A stretch of 64,000 nt of DNA from an uncultured Polaribacter sp. (GCF_947497695.1 NZ_CANMHM010000011.1:1-64000), one strand, 5' to 3'. Shown: positions 44,955-54,325, counted from the stretch's first letter. Notes: a model not told the origin generated them from the sequence alone. Numbers and translations are program-made.

Positions 44955-45685
44955 TATTTATGGGCAGTATAAATTGTAGCAACACCAAAAGTTACTGGAG
45001 TAGCTTTTGTATGGTTAAACCCATTTTTTTGTAAAATATTGTTGAAAGCTTCTCCAAAAGGAAAAGAGTTTGCAGATTCTGATAAGTATGAATATGCAAC
45101 TTTGTCTTTAGAAAATAGTTTACCAACAATTGGTAAAAACAAATTAGTATATAATTTGTAGCCTTGTTTAAAAGGAAATTTTGTTGGGTTAGAGGTTTCT
45201 AATATAACCAAAACACCATTTGGTTTTAAAACTCTAGCAATTTCTTTTATTCCTTTAGCCAAGTTTGCAAAATTTCTGACTCCAAAAGAAACTGTAATTG
45301 CATCAAAAGTATTATCTGTAAAAGGTATATCTTCAGAATCGCCAACAATCATTTCTATTTTGTTATTTAAGTTAGCTTTTGCAATTTTTTGCTTTCCAAC
45401 TTCGAGCATTCCTTCAGAAATATCTAAACCTACAATTCTATCTGGGTTTAATTTAGCCATCATTAAGGCCAAATCTCCAGTACCTGTAGCAATGTCTAAA
45501 ATTTGTTTCGGATTGTTTTTTGCAACAATTTTTACAACTTTTTTACGCCATTTTACATCAATTCCTAAAGAAATAACCCTGTTTAAGCCATCATAATTTT
45601 CAGAAATGTTATCAAACATTTGTGCAACTTGTTCTTTTTTGCCAAGTTTAGAGTCTTTGTATGGGTTTATTTTTTCTGCTGACAT
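44954..45685 (-). CDS. ubiE: Demethylmenaquinone methyltransferase
   Basis: SAM-dependent C-methyltransferase, the last step of menaquinone synthesis (MenG, homologous to UbiE). It has the SAM motif [11 protein letters not shown] (near 64-74), [24 protein letters not shown] and [10 protein letters not shown]. It is 243 residues long. Bacteroidota use menaquinone, so the ubiquinone reaction is unlikely. It probably forms an operon with porT (1-bp overlap). A repeat-rich 69-bp gap separates it from the NifU-like gene. Confidence 0.95.
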   Translation of the reverse strand: MSAEKINPYKDSKLGKKEQVAQMFDNISENYDGLNRVISLGIDVKWRKKVVKIVAKNNPKQILDIATGTGDLALMMAKLNPDRIVGLDISEGMLEVGKQKIAKANLNNKIEMIVGDSEDIPFTDNTFDAITVSFGVRNFANLAKGIKEIARVLKPNGVLVILETSNPTKFPFKQGYKLYTNLFLPIVGKLFSKDKVAYSYLSESANSFPFGEAFNNILQKNGFNHTKATPVTFGVATIYTAHK

Positions 45686-45690
45686 TTTTT

Positions 45691-45748
45691 TTGCTTTAAG
45701 CTTTATGCAGTATGCTGTAAGCTTATTGCTTAAAGCTTATTGCGTAAG
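45691..45748. repeat. GCTTTAAGC/GCAATAAGC composite repeat, copy 2
   Basis: Short units like those in the clpP-clpX gap, in the opposite orientation. AGCTTATTGCTTAAAGC at 45720-45736 is the reverse complement of the 17-mer at 26710-26726. Confidence 0.7.
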
Positions 45749-45754
45749 GTAAGT

Positions 45755-46660
45755 TTAGCCATTTATTGCTACCACTTCGTTAATTTGATTAGGTAGCATT
45801 TCTTTTAGTAAATTTTCTATTCCGTTTTTTAAGGTAGCTGTAGAAGATGGGCAACCACTACAAGCACCTTGTAAAACAACACTGACTACTTTATGTTCTT
45901 CATCATAAGATCTAAAAGCAATGTTTCCTCCATCACTTGCAACTGCAGGTTTTATGTATTCATCTAAAATATCTACAATTTTAGCAGCCATACCATTTAA
46001 TTGAACTTGAGGTTTTTTAACTTTATTTTCTGAAATTGATTTTTCTTCTGTTGGTAATTCTTTAATAATTGTTTTTCCTGAAACTAAATATTCGCGAATA
46101 AAATTTCTTACTTCTGTAAAAACTTCTTTCCATTCTACCATATCATATTTGGTAACAGAAATGTAATTGTCAGAAATAAATACCTCTTTTACAAAAGGAA
46201 AATTAAAAATAGCTTGTGCTAGAGGAGATGATTTACTAGCTTCATCAATATTTTTATATTCAACATCTGTTTGTGTTAAAGATTTATTGCTGCCAAATTT
46301 CATTACTGAAGGATTTGGAGTAGCCTCTGCATAGACCTCAATAGCTTCTTTTTTAGAAGTTGGTTTTTCATCAACCACAATACCATCGTTATTTAAATAC
46401 GCTTCTATTTGTTCTTTTACTTCTTCTTGAACGTCTATCCATTCTAAAATATCAAAGCGTTGAATAGCTATAAAATTTGCGGTAATAAATATCTTTTTTA
46501 CAAAAGGTAAGTAGAATAATTGTTGTGCTAAAGGAGAGTTTTTAGCTTCATCTATATTATTGTATTCATAACTACCACCATTAATTAAAACTTTATTGAT
46601 ATTAAATTTTATAATGGTATTGTTGGTCGTTTCTTGAATTGTAATTTTTACGTCTTTCAT
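45755..46660 (-). CDS. NifU-domain iron-sulfur scaffold with duplicated N-terminal domain
   Basis: A 301-residue protein likely to carry or transfer [Fe-S] clusters. Two Nfu N-terminal-type domains are in tandem (about 1-92 and 104-195). They share paired motifs: SPLAQQLFYLPFVKKIFI with SPLAQAIFNFPFVKEVFI, and the downstream LEWIDV with VEWKEV. The NifU C-terminal domain (about 218-301) holds the cluster motif CSGCPSS. The second copy contains the conserved TPNPSVMKF; the first has drifted. It is upstream of ubiE on the same strand. Confidence 0.9.
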   Translation of the reverse strand: MKDVKITIQETTNNTIIKFNINKVLINGGSYEYNNIDEAKNSPLAQQLFYLPFVKKIFITANFIAIQRFDILEWIDVQEEVKEQIEAYLNNDGIVVDEKPTSKKEAIEVYAEATPNPSVMKFGSNKSLTQTDVEYKNIDEASKSSPLAQAIFNFPFVKEVFISDNYISVTKYDMVEWKEVFTEVRNFIREYLVSGKTIIKELPTEEKSISENKVKKPQVQLNGMAAKIVDILDEYIKPAVASDGGNIAFRSYDEEHKVVSVVLQGACSGCPSSTATLKNGIENLLKEMLPNQINEVVAING

Positions 46661-46732
46661 AATACTAAAAATTGATTTGCAAAATTAAGGGAAAAAAGGG
46701 AAAAATAATTGCTTTATTTAATAAATAAAAAT

Positions 46733-46771
46733 TCCACTTTCTACAGATATAAAGGATCTATAAAAAGTGGA
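46733..46771 (-). terminator. Probable terminator after the FadL-like gene
   Basis: TCCACTTT pairs with AAAGTGGA around a loop that can itself fold. On the minus strand it is followed by ATTTTTATT. Confidence 0.45.
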
Positions 46772-46794
46772 TATATGTTTTATTGATTATAGAA

Positions 46795-48210
46795 TTATAA
46801 GTCTAGAGTAATTGTTGCTGTAACTGTTCTATTATCTATAGTTAAATTTGTTTCTGTTACATCAAATTCTTGTTGAGCATAAAAATTATAAACTCCGTTT
46901 CTGTTGTTGTTACTATATGATAAATCTATTTTAAACTTTCCAAAATTATAACCACCACCAAAAGAATATCCATTTATGTTTTCTGATGCGATAACATTGC
47001 CAGAATCTTTAAAAGTACCAGATTCTATAGATGATATGTTTGGACTTTGTTCAAATTGATATCCTCCTCTAATGCTAAATCTATCAAATCTCCATTCAGT
47101 TCCTAAGTTAAAAGAATGTGTGTTTCTTAAATCGTTTTCAAAAAATTGATTTTCAGCACGAAAGTCGCTATTAGATAATTTTAGAGCATTATAGCCTCTG
47201 TGTATGTAATCTAGACTAATCAAGCCATTTTTATCAAAAATATATGCAGCACTGGCAGTTAATCTTCCTGGAGTTTTTAATCGGTAAAAGAACTCTTGTG
47301 AAGGAAAAAAGCCATCAGCAGTATTACTGTAAGCTCTATTATCATTACTTACTGTTATTTCTGTGTCTCCTAAAAAACCATCATTATCTGTAATGTTAGT
47401 AGCTTCAAAAAGCTCAGTAAACCAAGTAGGTGTTTGGTAAGCTAAACCAAATCTAAAGTTTTGGTTTGCTTTGTAAATAAATCCTGCATTAGCAGAAAAA
47501 CCAGAGCCTAAAGTTGTGTTTTCTTGGTATAAGTTTGCATCTAGCTCGTTATTAGAAGCGTCACTGTTAAATTCGGTTAATTGTGCTCTTTGTGAAAAGT
47601 TTAAATCATAAAAATTAAGAGATAAACCTACGTGTAATTTTTTCTGATGAACAGCAGAGAAAGCAAGATTAAATTCAGACATTTTTCCTGAGTAATTATT
47701 GGAGAAAAATTGTTCATCAGCAATATTATAATCAATCGTATTATCTAGTGGAAACTCTCTAAAAGTAGCAACACCACTATTTCCATTTGCAAGAAAACTG
47801 TTTGTAAAGTCTTTAGTAATTCTATAATTAAATCCAATTGCAAATTTATTCCATTCAGATTTATAAGCAGAATCAAAAACCAAAACAGCACCTGCATGAG
47901 AAAGGTTGAAAAATTGATCTTGTGTTTTTAGTGAATTTCCGAAATAATTAGCAGTAGTTTCCGAATTTCTAGAATTAAAAGTACCAGAAAAAGTACTCGT
48001 GTTAAATACAGAAATACCAGCAGGATTTACGTTTATTGCAGAAACATCTCCTCCTAATGATCCAAAAGCTCCAGCCATAGCTGTGAAACGTGCAGATCCA
48101 TTATTGTCGTTTTCAGAAAAAAGGAGTCCTAGATCTTGATATCCCAAAGATTGGGCATTAGATGTAATTGTTACAGCAAATAAAATAGCAATTGTTATAT
48201 ATCTTTTCAT
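46795..48210 (-). CDS. OMPP1/FadL/TodX-family outer-membrane transporter
   Basis: A 471-residue protein with a signal peptide (cut after SNAQ, residue 20). The N-terminal hatch has NDNNGSARFTAMAGAFGSLGGDVSAINVNPAGISVF, the FadL signature of a plug followed by a barrel. The final strands end VTATITLDL. These proteins pass hydrophobic compounds such as long-chain fatty acids across the outer membrane. The substrate here is not known. It follows the RS-rich lipoprotein gene by 39 bp, so the two may be one operon. Confidence 0.9.
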   Translation of the reverse strand: MKRYITIAILFAVTITSNAQSLGYQDLGLLFSENDNNGSARFTAMAGAFGSLGGDVSAINVNPAGISVFNTSTFSGTFNSRNSETTANYFGNSLKTQDQFFNLSHAGAVLVFDSAYKSEWNKFAIGFNYRITKDFTNSFLANGNSGVATFREFPLDNTIDYNIADEQFFSNNYSGKMSEFNLAFSAVHQKKLHVGLSLNFYDLNFSQRAQLTEFNSDASNNELDANLYQENTTLGSGFSANAGFIYKANQNFRFGLAYQTPTWFTELFEATNITDNDGFLGDTEITVSNDNRAYSNTADGFFPSQEFFYRLKTPGRLTASAAYIFDKNGLISLDYIHRGYNALKLSNSDFRAENQFFENDLRNTHSFNLGTEWRFDRFSIRGGYQFEQSPNISSIESGTFKDSGNVIASENINGYSFGGGYNFGKFKIDLSYSNNNRNGVYNFYAQQEFDVTETNLTIDNRTVTATITLDL

Positions 48211-48249
48211 ATAAATAGTATTTGTTCTTTTTTAATTTTACAGCCTGTT

Positions 48250-49500
48250 TTACCTTCTACTTCTAGATGAAGAGCTTCTTGAGCTACTTCTACTAGGGGT
48301 ACTTCTTGTAGAAGATCTAGAGGAAGAACTTCTGCTATTTGCACTTCTAGAAGGAGTATTGTAACTACGACTTCTTGTAGAAGTGTTGTTGTTAGTGTTT
48401 CTGCTAGATGTATTTCTACGAGACGTACTTGTGTTAGATGTACTTCTTCTTGTATTCGTGTTGCTATTTGTAGCTCTATTGTTAGTTGTACTAGATCTTT
48501 TAGCAGTATTAGGTGCAGAAGGTCTTCTAACAACAACTACTTGTCTATTGTTATTTGTGTTATTGTTAACATTGGCAGTACCTCTTCTTGTAGTAGTTCT
48601 AGTTGGTGAACTAGTTCTTCTTGAAGTGGAGTTATTTGTGTTATTTGTGCTTCTTCTATTAGTAATACCTGTATTCGTACTTCTCCTAGAAGTTGTTGTT
48701 CTTCCATTAGCTACAGTAGTACTTCTTCTACTAGTTGTGTTTCTATTGATAGAATTAATAGTGTTATTTCTTCTAAATGTGTTGTTGTTTGCAGTTCTTC
48801 TTCCGTAAAAAAGATTATTTCTGTAAAAGTTATTATTGAATCTATTGCCCCACAAAAACTGATTTCCAAAATAAGGATTGTTAAAACCAACGTTCCATCC
48901 AAAGTTGTTATGGTAAGGATGCCAATATGGGTTTACACCCCAAAACCTATTTCTAAATCCCCAATTATTAAAGCCTATTCCACCCCAGAGATTGTTTCCC
49001 CAACCCCAATTGTTAAAACCTATTCCTCCCCAGTGGTTAAATCCCCAACCCCAATTATTAAAGCTGTTCCAGTTATTAAATCCATTCCAATTTTGATTTC
49101 CACCCCAAAAAGGATCATTATTTATGTTTACAACCACATCATTGTTGCTTCCTTGTCCCCAAGGTTGGTTTTGATTGTAATTGATGTTTCGCTCGTTGCT
49201 TTCTTCATCAATATAAATAGTATCTACAGAATTATAAGTATCAACATCTGTAAAGATTGCATTACTGTCATTTGTCTCTAACTCATTCAATCTTTTTAAG
49301 AAATAATTTTCTTGGCTGTTGTTAGGTTGATTTTGATTACTAACAACTGCTCTTGTTCTTTCACTATAATTTCTTTCATCACCATAAATACCATCGTTAT
49401 TTGATGCATATTCATAGCTACCACAAGAAACTAAAACCAAATTTGTTGCTAGTAATACAAATAATTGACTAAGACCGAATTTTAAATTTTGTAGTTTCAT
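48250..49500 (-). CDS. Low-complexity lipoprotein with FNNWGWG repeats and Arg/Ser tail
   Basis: A 416-residue predicted lipoprotein (signal ending LVSC, Cys26). An acidic stretch runs to about residue 120. An aromatic region (about 130-215) repeats units such as GFNNWGWG and HWGGIGFNNW. From about residue 240 it is almost only Asn, Arg, Ser and Thr, ending in an SSSRSS-rich tail. The composition predicts disorder and a strong positive charge, so it may bind nucleic acid, polysaccharide or cell-surface polymers. No catalytic domain is visible. It is upstream of the FadL-like gene. Confidence 0.8.
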   Translation of the reverse strand: MKLQNLKFGLSQLFVLLATNLVLVSCGSYEYASNNDGIYGDERNYSERTRAVVSNQNQPNNSQENYFLKRLNELETNDSNAIFTDVDTYNSVDTIYIDEESNERNINYNQNQPWGQGSNNDVVVNINNDPFWGGNQNWNGFNNWNSFNNWGWGFNHWGGIGFNNWGWGNNLWGGIGFNNWGFRNRFWGVNPYWHPYHNNFGWNVGFNNPYFGNQFLWGNRFNNNFYRNNLFYGRRTANNNTFRRNNTINSINRNTTSRRSTTVANGRTTTSRRSTNTGITNRRSTNNTNNSTSRRTSSPTRTTTRRGTANVNNNTNNNRQVVVVRRPSAPNTAKRSSTTNNRATNSNTNTRRSTSNTSTSRRNTSSRNTNNNTSTRSRSYNTPSRSANSRSSSSRSSTRSTPSRSSSRSSSSRSRR

Positions 49501-49655
49501 GATGAATATATTTAGATGAATGACTGTTTTATTGATTAAATTTACTGAAAACTCTTTAATTTATAGTAGTTTTGTATCGTTTTTGTAAAAAGACGCTAAT
49601 TTTTAACAAAATCTTCACTTTAAAACTTAACAAGATTTGTGCCAAACTATTAACT

Positions 49656-51134
49656 ATGAGTAAACATTTAACAAAAAGAGCTGACGATTATTCTAAATGG
49701 TATAATGAATTAGTAATAAAAGCTGATTTAGCTGAAAACTCTGCTGTAAGAGGATGTATGGTTATTAAACCTTATGGATTTGCCATTTGGGAAAAAATAC
49801 AAGCAGAATTAGACCGAATGTTTAAAGAAACAGGACATGAAAATGCTTATTTTCCATTATTTGTGCCAAAGAGTTTGTTTGAAGCTGAAGAAAAAAACGC
49901 AGAAGGTTTTGCAAAAGAATGTGCTGTTGTTACCCATTATCGTTTGCAAAATGACCCAGACAATGAAGGGAAGTTAAGAGTAGATCCTGAAGCTAAATTA
50001 GAAGAAGAGTTAGTAGTTCGGCCAACATCTGAAGCAATTATTTGGAACACCTATAAAGGTTGGATTGAGTCTTATAGAGATTTACCATTATTAATAAACC
50101 AATGGGCAAATGTGGTTCGTTGGGAAATGCGTACACGTTTATTTTTAAGAACGGCAGAGTTTTTATGGCAAGAAGGGCATACAGCTCATGCTACTAAAAA
50201 TGAAGCGGTAATTGAAGCAAAACAAATGCAAGAAGTGTATGCAGAATTTGCAGAAAATTTTATGGCAATGCCTGTTGTAAAAGGTTTTAAATCTGATAGC
50301 GAACGTTTTGCAGGTGCAGAAGATACTTATACAATAGAAGCTTTAATGCAAGATGGAAAAGCATTACAAGCAGGTACTAGCCATTTTTTAGGTCAGAATT
50401 TTGCAAAGGCTTTTGATGTAAAGTTTACTACTAAAGAAGGAAAGAAAGAACATGTTTGGGCAACTTCTTGGGGGGTTTCAACTCGTTTGATTGGTGGATT
50501 AATTATGACACATTCAGATGATTTAGGTTTGGTATTACCTCCAAAATTAGCACCAATTCAAGTGGTAATTGTACCTATTTACAAGGGAGATGATCAATTA
50601 GATGCAATTTCAGAAAAAATGAATGTTTTTGTAAAGGAACTTCGTAAAAAAGGAATATCTGTTAAATTTGATACTAGAGATACATACAGGCCAGGAGCAA
50701 AATTTGCAGAATACGAATTAAAAGGTGTTCCTGTTAGGGTTGCTATTGGTAATAGAGACTTAGAAAACGGAACCCTAGAAATAGCCAGAAGAGATACTTT
50801 AGAGAAACAAACAGTAGCTCAGGATAATGCTGTTGTTTATATTGAAAATCTTTTAAAAGAAATACAAAGTAATTTGTTTAAAAAAGCCTTAGAATATAGA
50901 GAGGAGCATACAACACTTGTAAATGATTTTAAAGAATTTAAAAAAGTAATAAAAAATAAAGGAGGTTTTGTTTCTGCTCATTGGGATGGTACAGAAGAGA
51001 CAGAAGACCGTATAAAAGAATATACAAAGGCAACTATTAGATGTATTCCTAATAATGCTAAAGAAGAGGTAGGTATCTGTGTTTTAACAGGTAAACCTTC
51101 TTCTAGAAGAGTGCTTTTTGCCAAAGCATATTAA
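49656..51134 (+). CDS. proS: Prolyl-tRNA synthetase (archaeal/eukaryote-type, ProS3)
   Basis: Charges tRNA-Pro with proline. I start at ATG 49656 ([19 protein letters not shown]), giving 492 residues, as in ProS type 3; the upstream in-frame ATG adds 28 unrelated residues. The class II motifs are RPTSEAIIW (motif 2 region), [24 protein letters not shown] and a C-terminal anticodon-binding domain with a late zinc-like region. It lacks the editing insertion of bacterial ProS1. It is followed by a strong hairpin and then tRNA-Glu. Confidence 0.95.
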   Translation: MSKHLTKRADDYSKWYNELVIKADLAENSAVRGCMVIKPYGFAIWEKIQAELDRMFKETGHENAYFPLFVPKSLFEAEEKNAEGFAKECAVVTHYRLQNDPDNEGKLRVDPEAKLEEELVVRPTSEAIIWNTYKGWIESYRDLPLLINQWANVVRWEMRTRLFLRTAEFLWQEGHTAHATKNEAVIEAKQMQEVYAEFAENFMAMPVVKGFKSDSERFAGAEDTYTIEALMQDGKALQAGTSHFLGQNFAKAFDVKFTTKEGKKEHVWATSWGVSTRLIGGLIMTHSDDLGLVLPPKLAPIQVVIVPIYKGDDQLDAISEKMNVFVKELRKKGISVKFDTRDTYRPGAKFAEYELKGVPVRVAIGNRDLENGTLEIARRDTLEKQTVAQDNAVVYIENLLKEIQSNLFKKALEYREEHTTLVNDFKEFKKVIKNKGGFVSAHWDGTEETEDRIKEYTKATIRCIPNNAKEEVGICVLTGKPSSRRVLFAKAY

Positions 51135-51170
51135 TTTTGAAAAAAAAAGTGATTTTTTTTCAAAATTAAT
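51131..51170 (+). terminator. proS terminator
   Basis: A 15-bp A/T-rich perfect stem (TTAATTTTGAAAAAA with its complement) around AAAGTGA, just past the proS stop. It overlaps the -33 element of the tRNA-Glu promoter. Confidence 0.6.
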
Positions 51171-51199
51171 TGCACAATTTAAAAAACGTTGTATATTTG
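51170..51199 (+). promoter_or_regulatory. tRNA-Glu/rpsT promoter
   Basis: TTG (51170-51172), a 19-bp spacer and TATATTTG (51192-51199) form a full Bacteroidota promoter, 32 bp before tRNA-Glu. Confidence 0.75.
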
Positions 51200-51230
51200 C
51201 ACCCGCAATTGAGACATACTTGATTGTTCT

Positions 51231-51302
51231 GGTCCGTTCGTCTAGGGGTTAGGACGCATGGTTTTCATCCATGTAACACGGGTTCGATTCCCGTACGGAC
51301 TA
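51231..51302 (+). tRNA. tRNA-Glu (anticodon TTC)
   Basis: 72 nt. The acceptor GGTCCGT pairs with ACGGACT with a terminal G-U, the anticodon stem CATGG/CCATG holds loop TTTTCAT (anticodon TTC), and the T-arm is GGTTCGATTCC. CCA is not encoded. rpsT starts 39 nt later and is probably co-transcribed. Confidence 0.95.
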
Positions 51303-51340
51303 CAAAGTTTTAATATAAAAAACTAAATAAATTAAGAATT

Positions 51341-51592
51341 ATGGCAAATCATCAGTCAGCGTTAAAAAGAATTAGAAGTAACGAAGCTAAAAGATTACGT
51401 AACAAATATCAGCATAAAACTACTCGTAATGCTGTAAGAGATTTACGTGTTGCAGAAGATAAGAAAGATGCAGAAACTAAATTAACGAAAGTTATTTCTA
51501 TGTTAGATAAATTAGCAAAGAATAATATTATTCATAAAAATAAAGCTGCAAACTTAAAATCTAAATTAACAAAGCACGTTGCTGCATTGTAA
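51341..51592 (+). CDS. rpsT: 30S ribosomal protein S20
   Basis: An 83-residue, strongly basic three-helix protein binding the bottom of 16S rRNA. It begins MANHQSALKRIRSNEAKRLRN, the usual S20 start, and ends with an Ala/Leu-rich tail. There is no promoter between it and tRNA-Glu, so both probably come from the promoter at 51170-51199. A strong terminator follows. Confidence 0.96.
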   Translation: MANHQSALKRIRSNEAKRLRNKYQHKTTRNAVRDLRVAEDKKDAETKLTKVISMLDKLAKNNIIHKNKAANLKSKLTKHVAAL

Positions 51593-51614
51593 AAATTTTA
51601 TTATTACAAAATTT

Positions 51615-51649
51615 AAAAGCTCTAAATTAATATTTAGAGCTTTTTTTTA
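51615..51649 (+). terminator. rpsT terminator
   Basis: Stem AAAAGCTCTAAAT with ATTTAGAGCTTTT, then a T-run, 23 bp after the rpsT stop. Confidence 0.9.
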
Positions 51650-51688
51650 TGTTTAAATTTATTTTATTTTTTTTAGAAAACTATAAAA

Positions 51689-52273
51689 TTAAGATTTTGT
51701 TAATCTAGCAACATATTTACCAATAACATCGAATTCTAAATTTACAACGTCATTCAATTTAAGATATTTAAAAATTGTATTTTCTATTGTGTAAGGTATA
51801 ATTGCTACGCTAAATTCGTTTTGTTTAGAGTTTACTACTGTTAAACTTACCCCATTTACAGTAATAGAGCCTTTTTCTATAGTAATATTGTTTTTATCAG
51901 ATTGATAAGAAAAAGTAAAAATAGTACTTCCATTTTCATTTTTAATACTTGTACAAATACCTGTTTCATCTACATGTCCTTGAACAATATGTCCATCTAG
52001 TCTATCCCCAAGTTTCATTCCTCTTTCTAGATTAACAGAATCAGCTATAGAGAGGTGTCCAATATTTGTTTTCTCTAAAGTTTCTTTAATTGCAGTTACT
52101 GTATATTCATTGTTTTTAATATCAACAACCGTTAAACATACCCCATTATGTGCTACACTTTGATCAACTTTTAGTTCGTTTGTAAAATTACTTTTTACAG
52201 TTAAATGAAGGTTATCTTGCTCTTTAGTAATGTTAGAAATTGTGCCAAGTGTTTCTATAATTCCGGTAAACAT
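51689..52273 (-). CDS. ribE: Riboflavin synthase, alpha chain
   Basis: Forms riboflavin by dismutating 6,7-dimethyl-8-ribityllumazine. It has the tandem lumazine-binding repeats. The first opens MFTGIIETLG and has SVAHNGVCLTVVD; the second (from about residue 98) has GHIVQGHVDETG and SITVNGVSLTVVN. At 194 residues it is typical. No FMN riboswitch is visible in the 59-bp gap to the divergent pdxA, where TACTTTTG (plus) and TATTTTTG (minus) suggest back-to-back promoters. Confidence 0.95.
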   Translation of the reverse strand: MFTGIIETLGTISNITKEQDNLHLTVKSNFTNELKVDQSVAHNGVCLTVVDIKNNEYTVTAIKETLEKTNIGHLSIADSVNLERGMKLGDRLDGHIVQGHVDETGICTSIKNENGSTIFTFSYQSDKNNITIEKGSITVNGVSLTVVNSKQNEFSVAIIPYTIENTIFKYLKLNDVVNLEFDVIGKYVARLTKS

Positions 52274-52289
52274 ATCTATAAATTTTAAT

Positions 52290-52311
52290 TACTTTTGTAG
52301 TAATCAAAAAT
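52290..52311. promoter_or_regulatory. Back-to-back -7 boxes of ribE and pdxA
   Basis: TACTTTTG on the plus strand (52290-52297) faces pdxA, and TATTTTTG on the minus strand (52304-52311) faces ribE. They are only 6 bp apart, so the two promoters should compete. Confidence 0.45.
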
Positions 52312-52332
52312 AAGAATAATAGAAGAGTTACT

Positions 52333-53370
52333 ATGGATAAATCTGATAAAATTATAGTTGGTATTTCAATAGGAGATTTAAATGGAATTGGTTTAGAGGT
52401 AATTCTTAAAACTTTTGAAGATAAGAGAATGTTAGATTTTTGTACACCAGTTCTTTTTGGAAGTACAAAAGTAGTTAGTTATCATAAAAAAGCTTTAAAA
52501 ATAGAGACTTTAGTACAAGGTATTAATTCTTTAGATCAAATAAATCACAATAAAATTAATGTTTTAAACCTTTGGAAAGAAGATATTTCTATAGAATTAG
52601 GACAAGCAACTAAAGAATCAGGAAGCTATGCAGCAAAATCTTTAGAAGCAGCTGTTGTTTCTTTAAGAGAAAAGAAAATAGATGTTTTATTAACTGCACC
52701 GATAAATAAAGAGACAATTCAGTCTGATACTTTCAATTTCCCTGGACATACAGAGTATCTAGAAGATAAACTTGATGGGAAAAGCTTAATGATTTTAATG
52801 ACTGATAAATTAAGGATAGGTTTAATTACTGGTCATATTCCTATTTCTAAAGTTTCAACATCAATTACCCCGAGTTTAATTAAAGATAAAGTGGAGACGA
52901 TGTACACTTCTTTAGTGCAAGATTTTGGAATTAATAAACCAAAAATAGCTGTTTTAGGATTGAATCCTCATTGTGGTGATAATGGAGTTATTGGTAATGA
53001 AGATGATGAAATTATTTTACCAACAATCAACGAAATTAAAGAGTCTGGAAAATTAGTTTTTGGGCCTTATGCAGCTGATGGATTTTTTGGTTCTGAAACG
53101 TATAAGCAGTTTGATGGTGTTTTAGCAACGTATCACGATCAAGGATTAGCTCCTTTTAAAGCATTGTCTTTTGGAAACGGGGTAAATTATACAGCTGGTT
53201 TAAGTGAAATAAGAACCTCACCAGATCATGGAACTGGTTTTGATATTGCAGGTAAAAACTTAGCAAACCCATCTTCATTTAAGGAGGCTTTGTTTACCGG
53301 AATTGAAATATTTAAAACGAGAAGTGATTATAAGAAACTGGTTAAAAACCCTCTTTTAGTTAAAAAATAA
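52333..53370 (+). CDS. pdxA: 4-hydroxythreonine-4-phosphate dehydrogenase
   Basis: NAD-dependent oxidation in the DXP-dependent pyridoxal phosphate pathway. The start is MDKSDKIIVGISIGDLNGIGLEV. The divalent-metal ligands are a His in FPGHTEYL (near 140), a His in GLNPHCGDNG (near 216) and a His in ATYHDQGLAPFK (near 271). TSPDHGTGFDIAG is at 295-307. The 345-residue length is normal. Confidence 0.95.
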   Translation: MDKSDKIIVGISIGDLNGIGLEVILKTFEDKRMLDFCTPVLFGSTKVVSYHKKALKIETLVQGINSLDQINHNKINVLNLWKEDISIELGQATKESGSYAAKSLEAAVVSLREKKIDVLLTAPINKETIQSDTFNFPGHTEYLEDKLDGKSLMILMTDKLRIGLITGHIPISKVSTSITPSLIKDKVETMYTSLVQDFGINKPKIAVLGLNPHCGDNGVIGNEDDEIILPTINEIKESGKLVFGPYAADGFFGSETYKQFDGVLATYHDQGLAPFKALSFGNGVNYTAGLSEIRTSPDHGTGFDIAGKNLANPSSFKEALFTGIEIFKTRSDYKKLVKNPLLVKK

Positions 53371-53408
53371 ATTTTTAAAAGAAAAGACTGTAAAATAATA
53401 ATTTTTTA

Positions 53409-53416
53409 TATCTTTG
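53409..53416 (+). promoter_or_regulatory. -7 box of the DUF177-rpmF-fabH cluster
   Basis: TATCTTTG matches TAnnTTTG, 24 bp before ATG 53440. Confidence 0.55.
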
Positions 53417-53439
53417 CACGCTTAATTTGATGTTTGGTA

Positions 53440-53976
53440 ATGAAAGACTTAAAAGAATTCAACATACAGTTTGTAGGATTAAAAGAAGGTAATCATTTAT
53501 TTGAATATGAAATTGATAACACGTTCTTTACATATTTTAATTATGATGAATTTAAAAGTTCATCAATTAAAGTAACATTAAATTTTATTAAAAAAAGCAC
53601 ATTATTTGAGTTAAGCTTTGCAGCTAAAGGGTATGTTAAATTACCTTGCGATATTACAAATGAGTTTTATAACCAAGACATACAGTCAGTTTTACCATTA
53701 ATTGTAAATTTTGGTTCTGAATTTAATGACGATAATGAGGAGATTTTAATACTACCTCATGAAGCTTATGAGTTTAATGTAGCTCAATTTATATATGAAA
53801 TGATTGTATTATCAGTTCCTAATAAAAGAATTCATCCACAAGTTATTGATGGAACAATGAAATCTAAAGCATTAGATAAGTTTAAAGAATTACAAGTAAA
53901 AAAAGTAAAACCTGTTGAAGAAACAGACCCTAGATGGGATAAATTAAAGAATTTAATAACAGAAAAAAAGACATAA
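53440..53976 (+). CDS. DUF177 (YceD-like) protein
   Basis: A 178-residue protein of the DUF177/YceD group, found beside rpmF in most bacteria and linked to 23S rRNA or L32 accumulation. The core is [12 protein letters not shown] and [23 protein letters not shown]. Family zinc-like cysteines are mostly absent here. I start at ATG 53440 (MKDLKEFN) rather than the TTG two codons upstream. rpmF begins 1 bp after the stop, so the two are translationally coupled. Confidence 0.85.
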   Translation: MKDLKEFNIQFVGLKEGNHLFEYEIDNTFFTYFNYDEFKSSSIKVTLNFIKKSTLFELSFAAKGYVKLPCDITNEFYNQDIQSVLPLIVNFGSEFNDDNEEILILPHEAYEFNVAQFIYEMIVLSVPNKRIHPQVIDGTMKSKALDKFKELQVKKVKPVEETDPRWDKLKNLITEKKT

Positions 53977-53977
53977 A

Positions 53978-54172
53978 ATGGCACATCCTAAAAGAAAGAT
54001 ATCCAAAACTAGAAGAGATAAGAGAAGAACTCATTATAAGGCATCTTATCAGCAGATTGCTACAGATCCTACAACAGGAGAATCTCACTTATATCACAGA
54101 GCTCACTGGCACGAAGGTAAATTATACTATAGAGGTCAAGTAGTGTTAGAATCTGCAGTAGCAGAAGCTTAG
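53978..54172 (+). CDS. rpmF: 50S ribosomal protein L32
   Basis: A 64-residue protein, [23 protein letters not shown] at the start. Bacterial L32 often has a CxxC zinc site. This one has none ([34 protein letters not shown]), so it is a cysteine-free form. It lies in the conserved DUF177-rpmF-fabH order. A terminator follows. Confidence 0.95.
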   Translation: MAHPKRKISKTRRDKRRTHYKASYQQIATDPTTGESHLYHRAHWHEGKLYYRGQVVLESAVAEA

Positions 54173-54191
54173 TAGTATTTTAAAGTATATA

Positions 54192-54219
54192 CAAAAACCC
54201 TCATTATTGAGGGTTTTTT
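54192..54219 (+). terminator. rpmF terminator
   Basis: Stem AAAAACCCTCA with TGAGGGTTTTT around TTAT, including the T-run, 19 bp after the rpmF stop. Confidence 0.85.
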
Positions 54220-54284
54220 GCGTTTTTTGGATGGAAATTGTCTCTTTTGATCATTTTTAGCTGAAAAAGTGAAATAAATTTCAC

Positions 54285-54292
54285 TACTTTTG
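54285..54292 (+). promoter_or_regulatory. fabH -7 box
   Basis: TACTTTTG matches TAnnTTTG, 34 bp before the fabH start. Confidence 0.5.
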
Positions 54293-54325
54293 ATATCCTA
54301 ATTATATTAGAAAACAATATATAAT

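Noticed and set aside
48383..49281. Long plus-strand frames opposite the RS-rich lipoprotein
   Set aside because: They are made of Leu/Val or Pro/Ile codons mirroring the low-complexity repeats on the other strand, and have no independent support.
52274..52332. FMN riboswitch before ribE
   Set aside because: The gap to pdxA is only 59 bp, too short for the aptamer, and none of its conserved blocks is visible.
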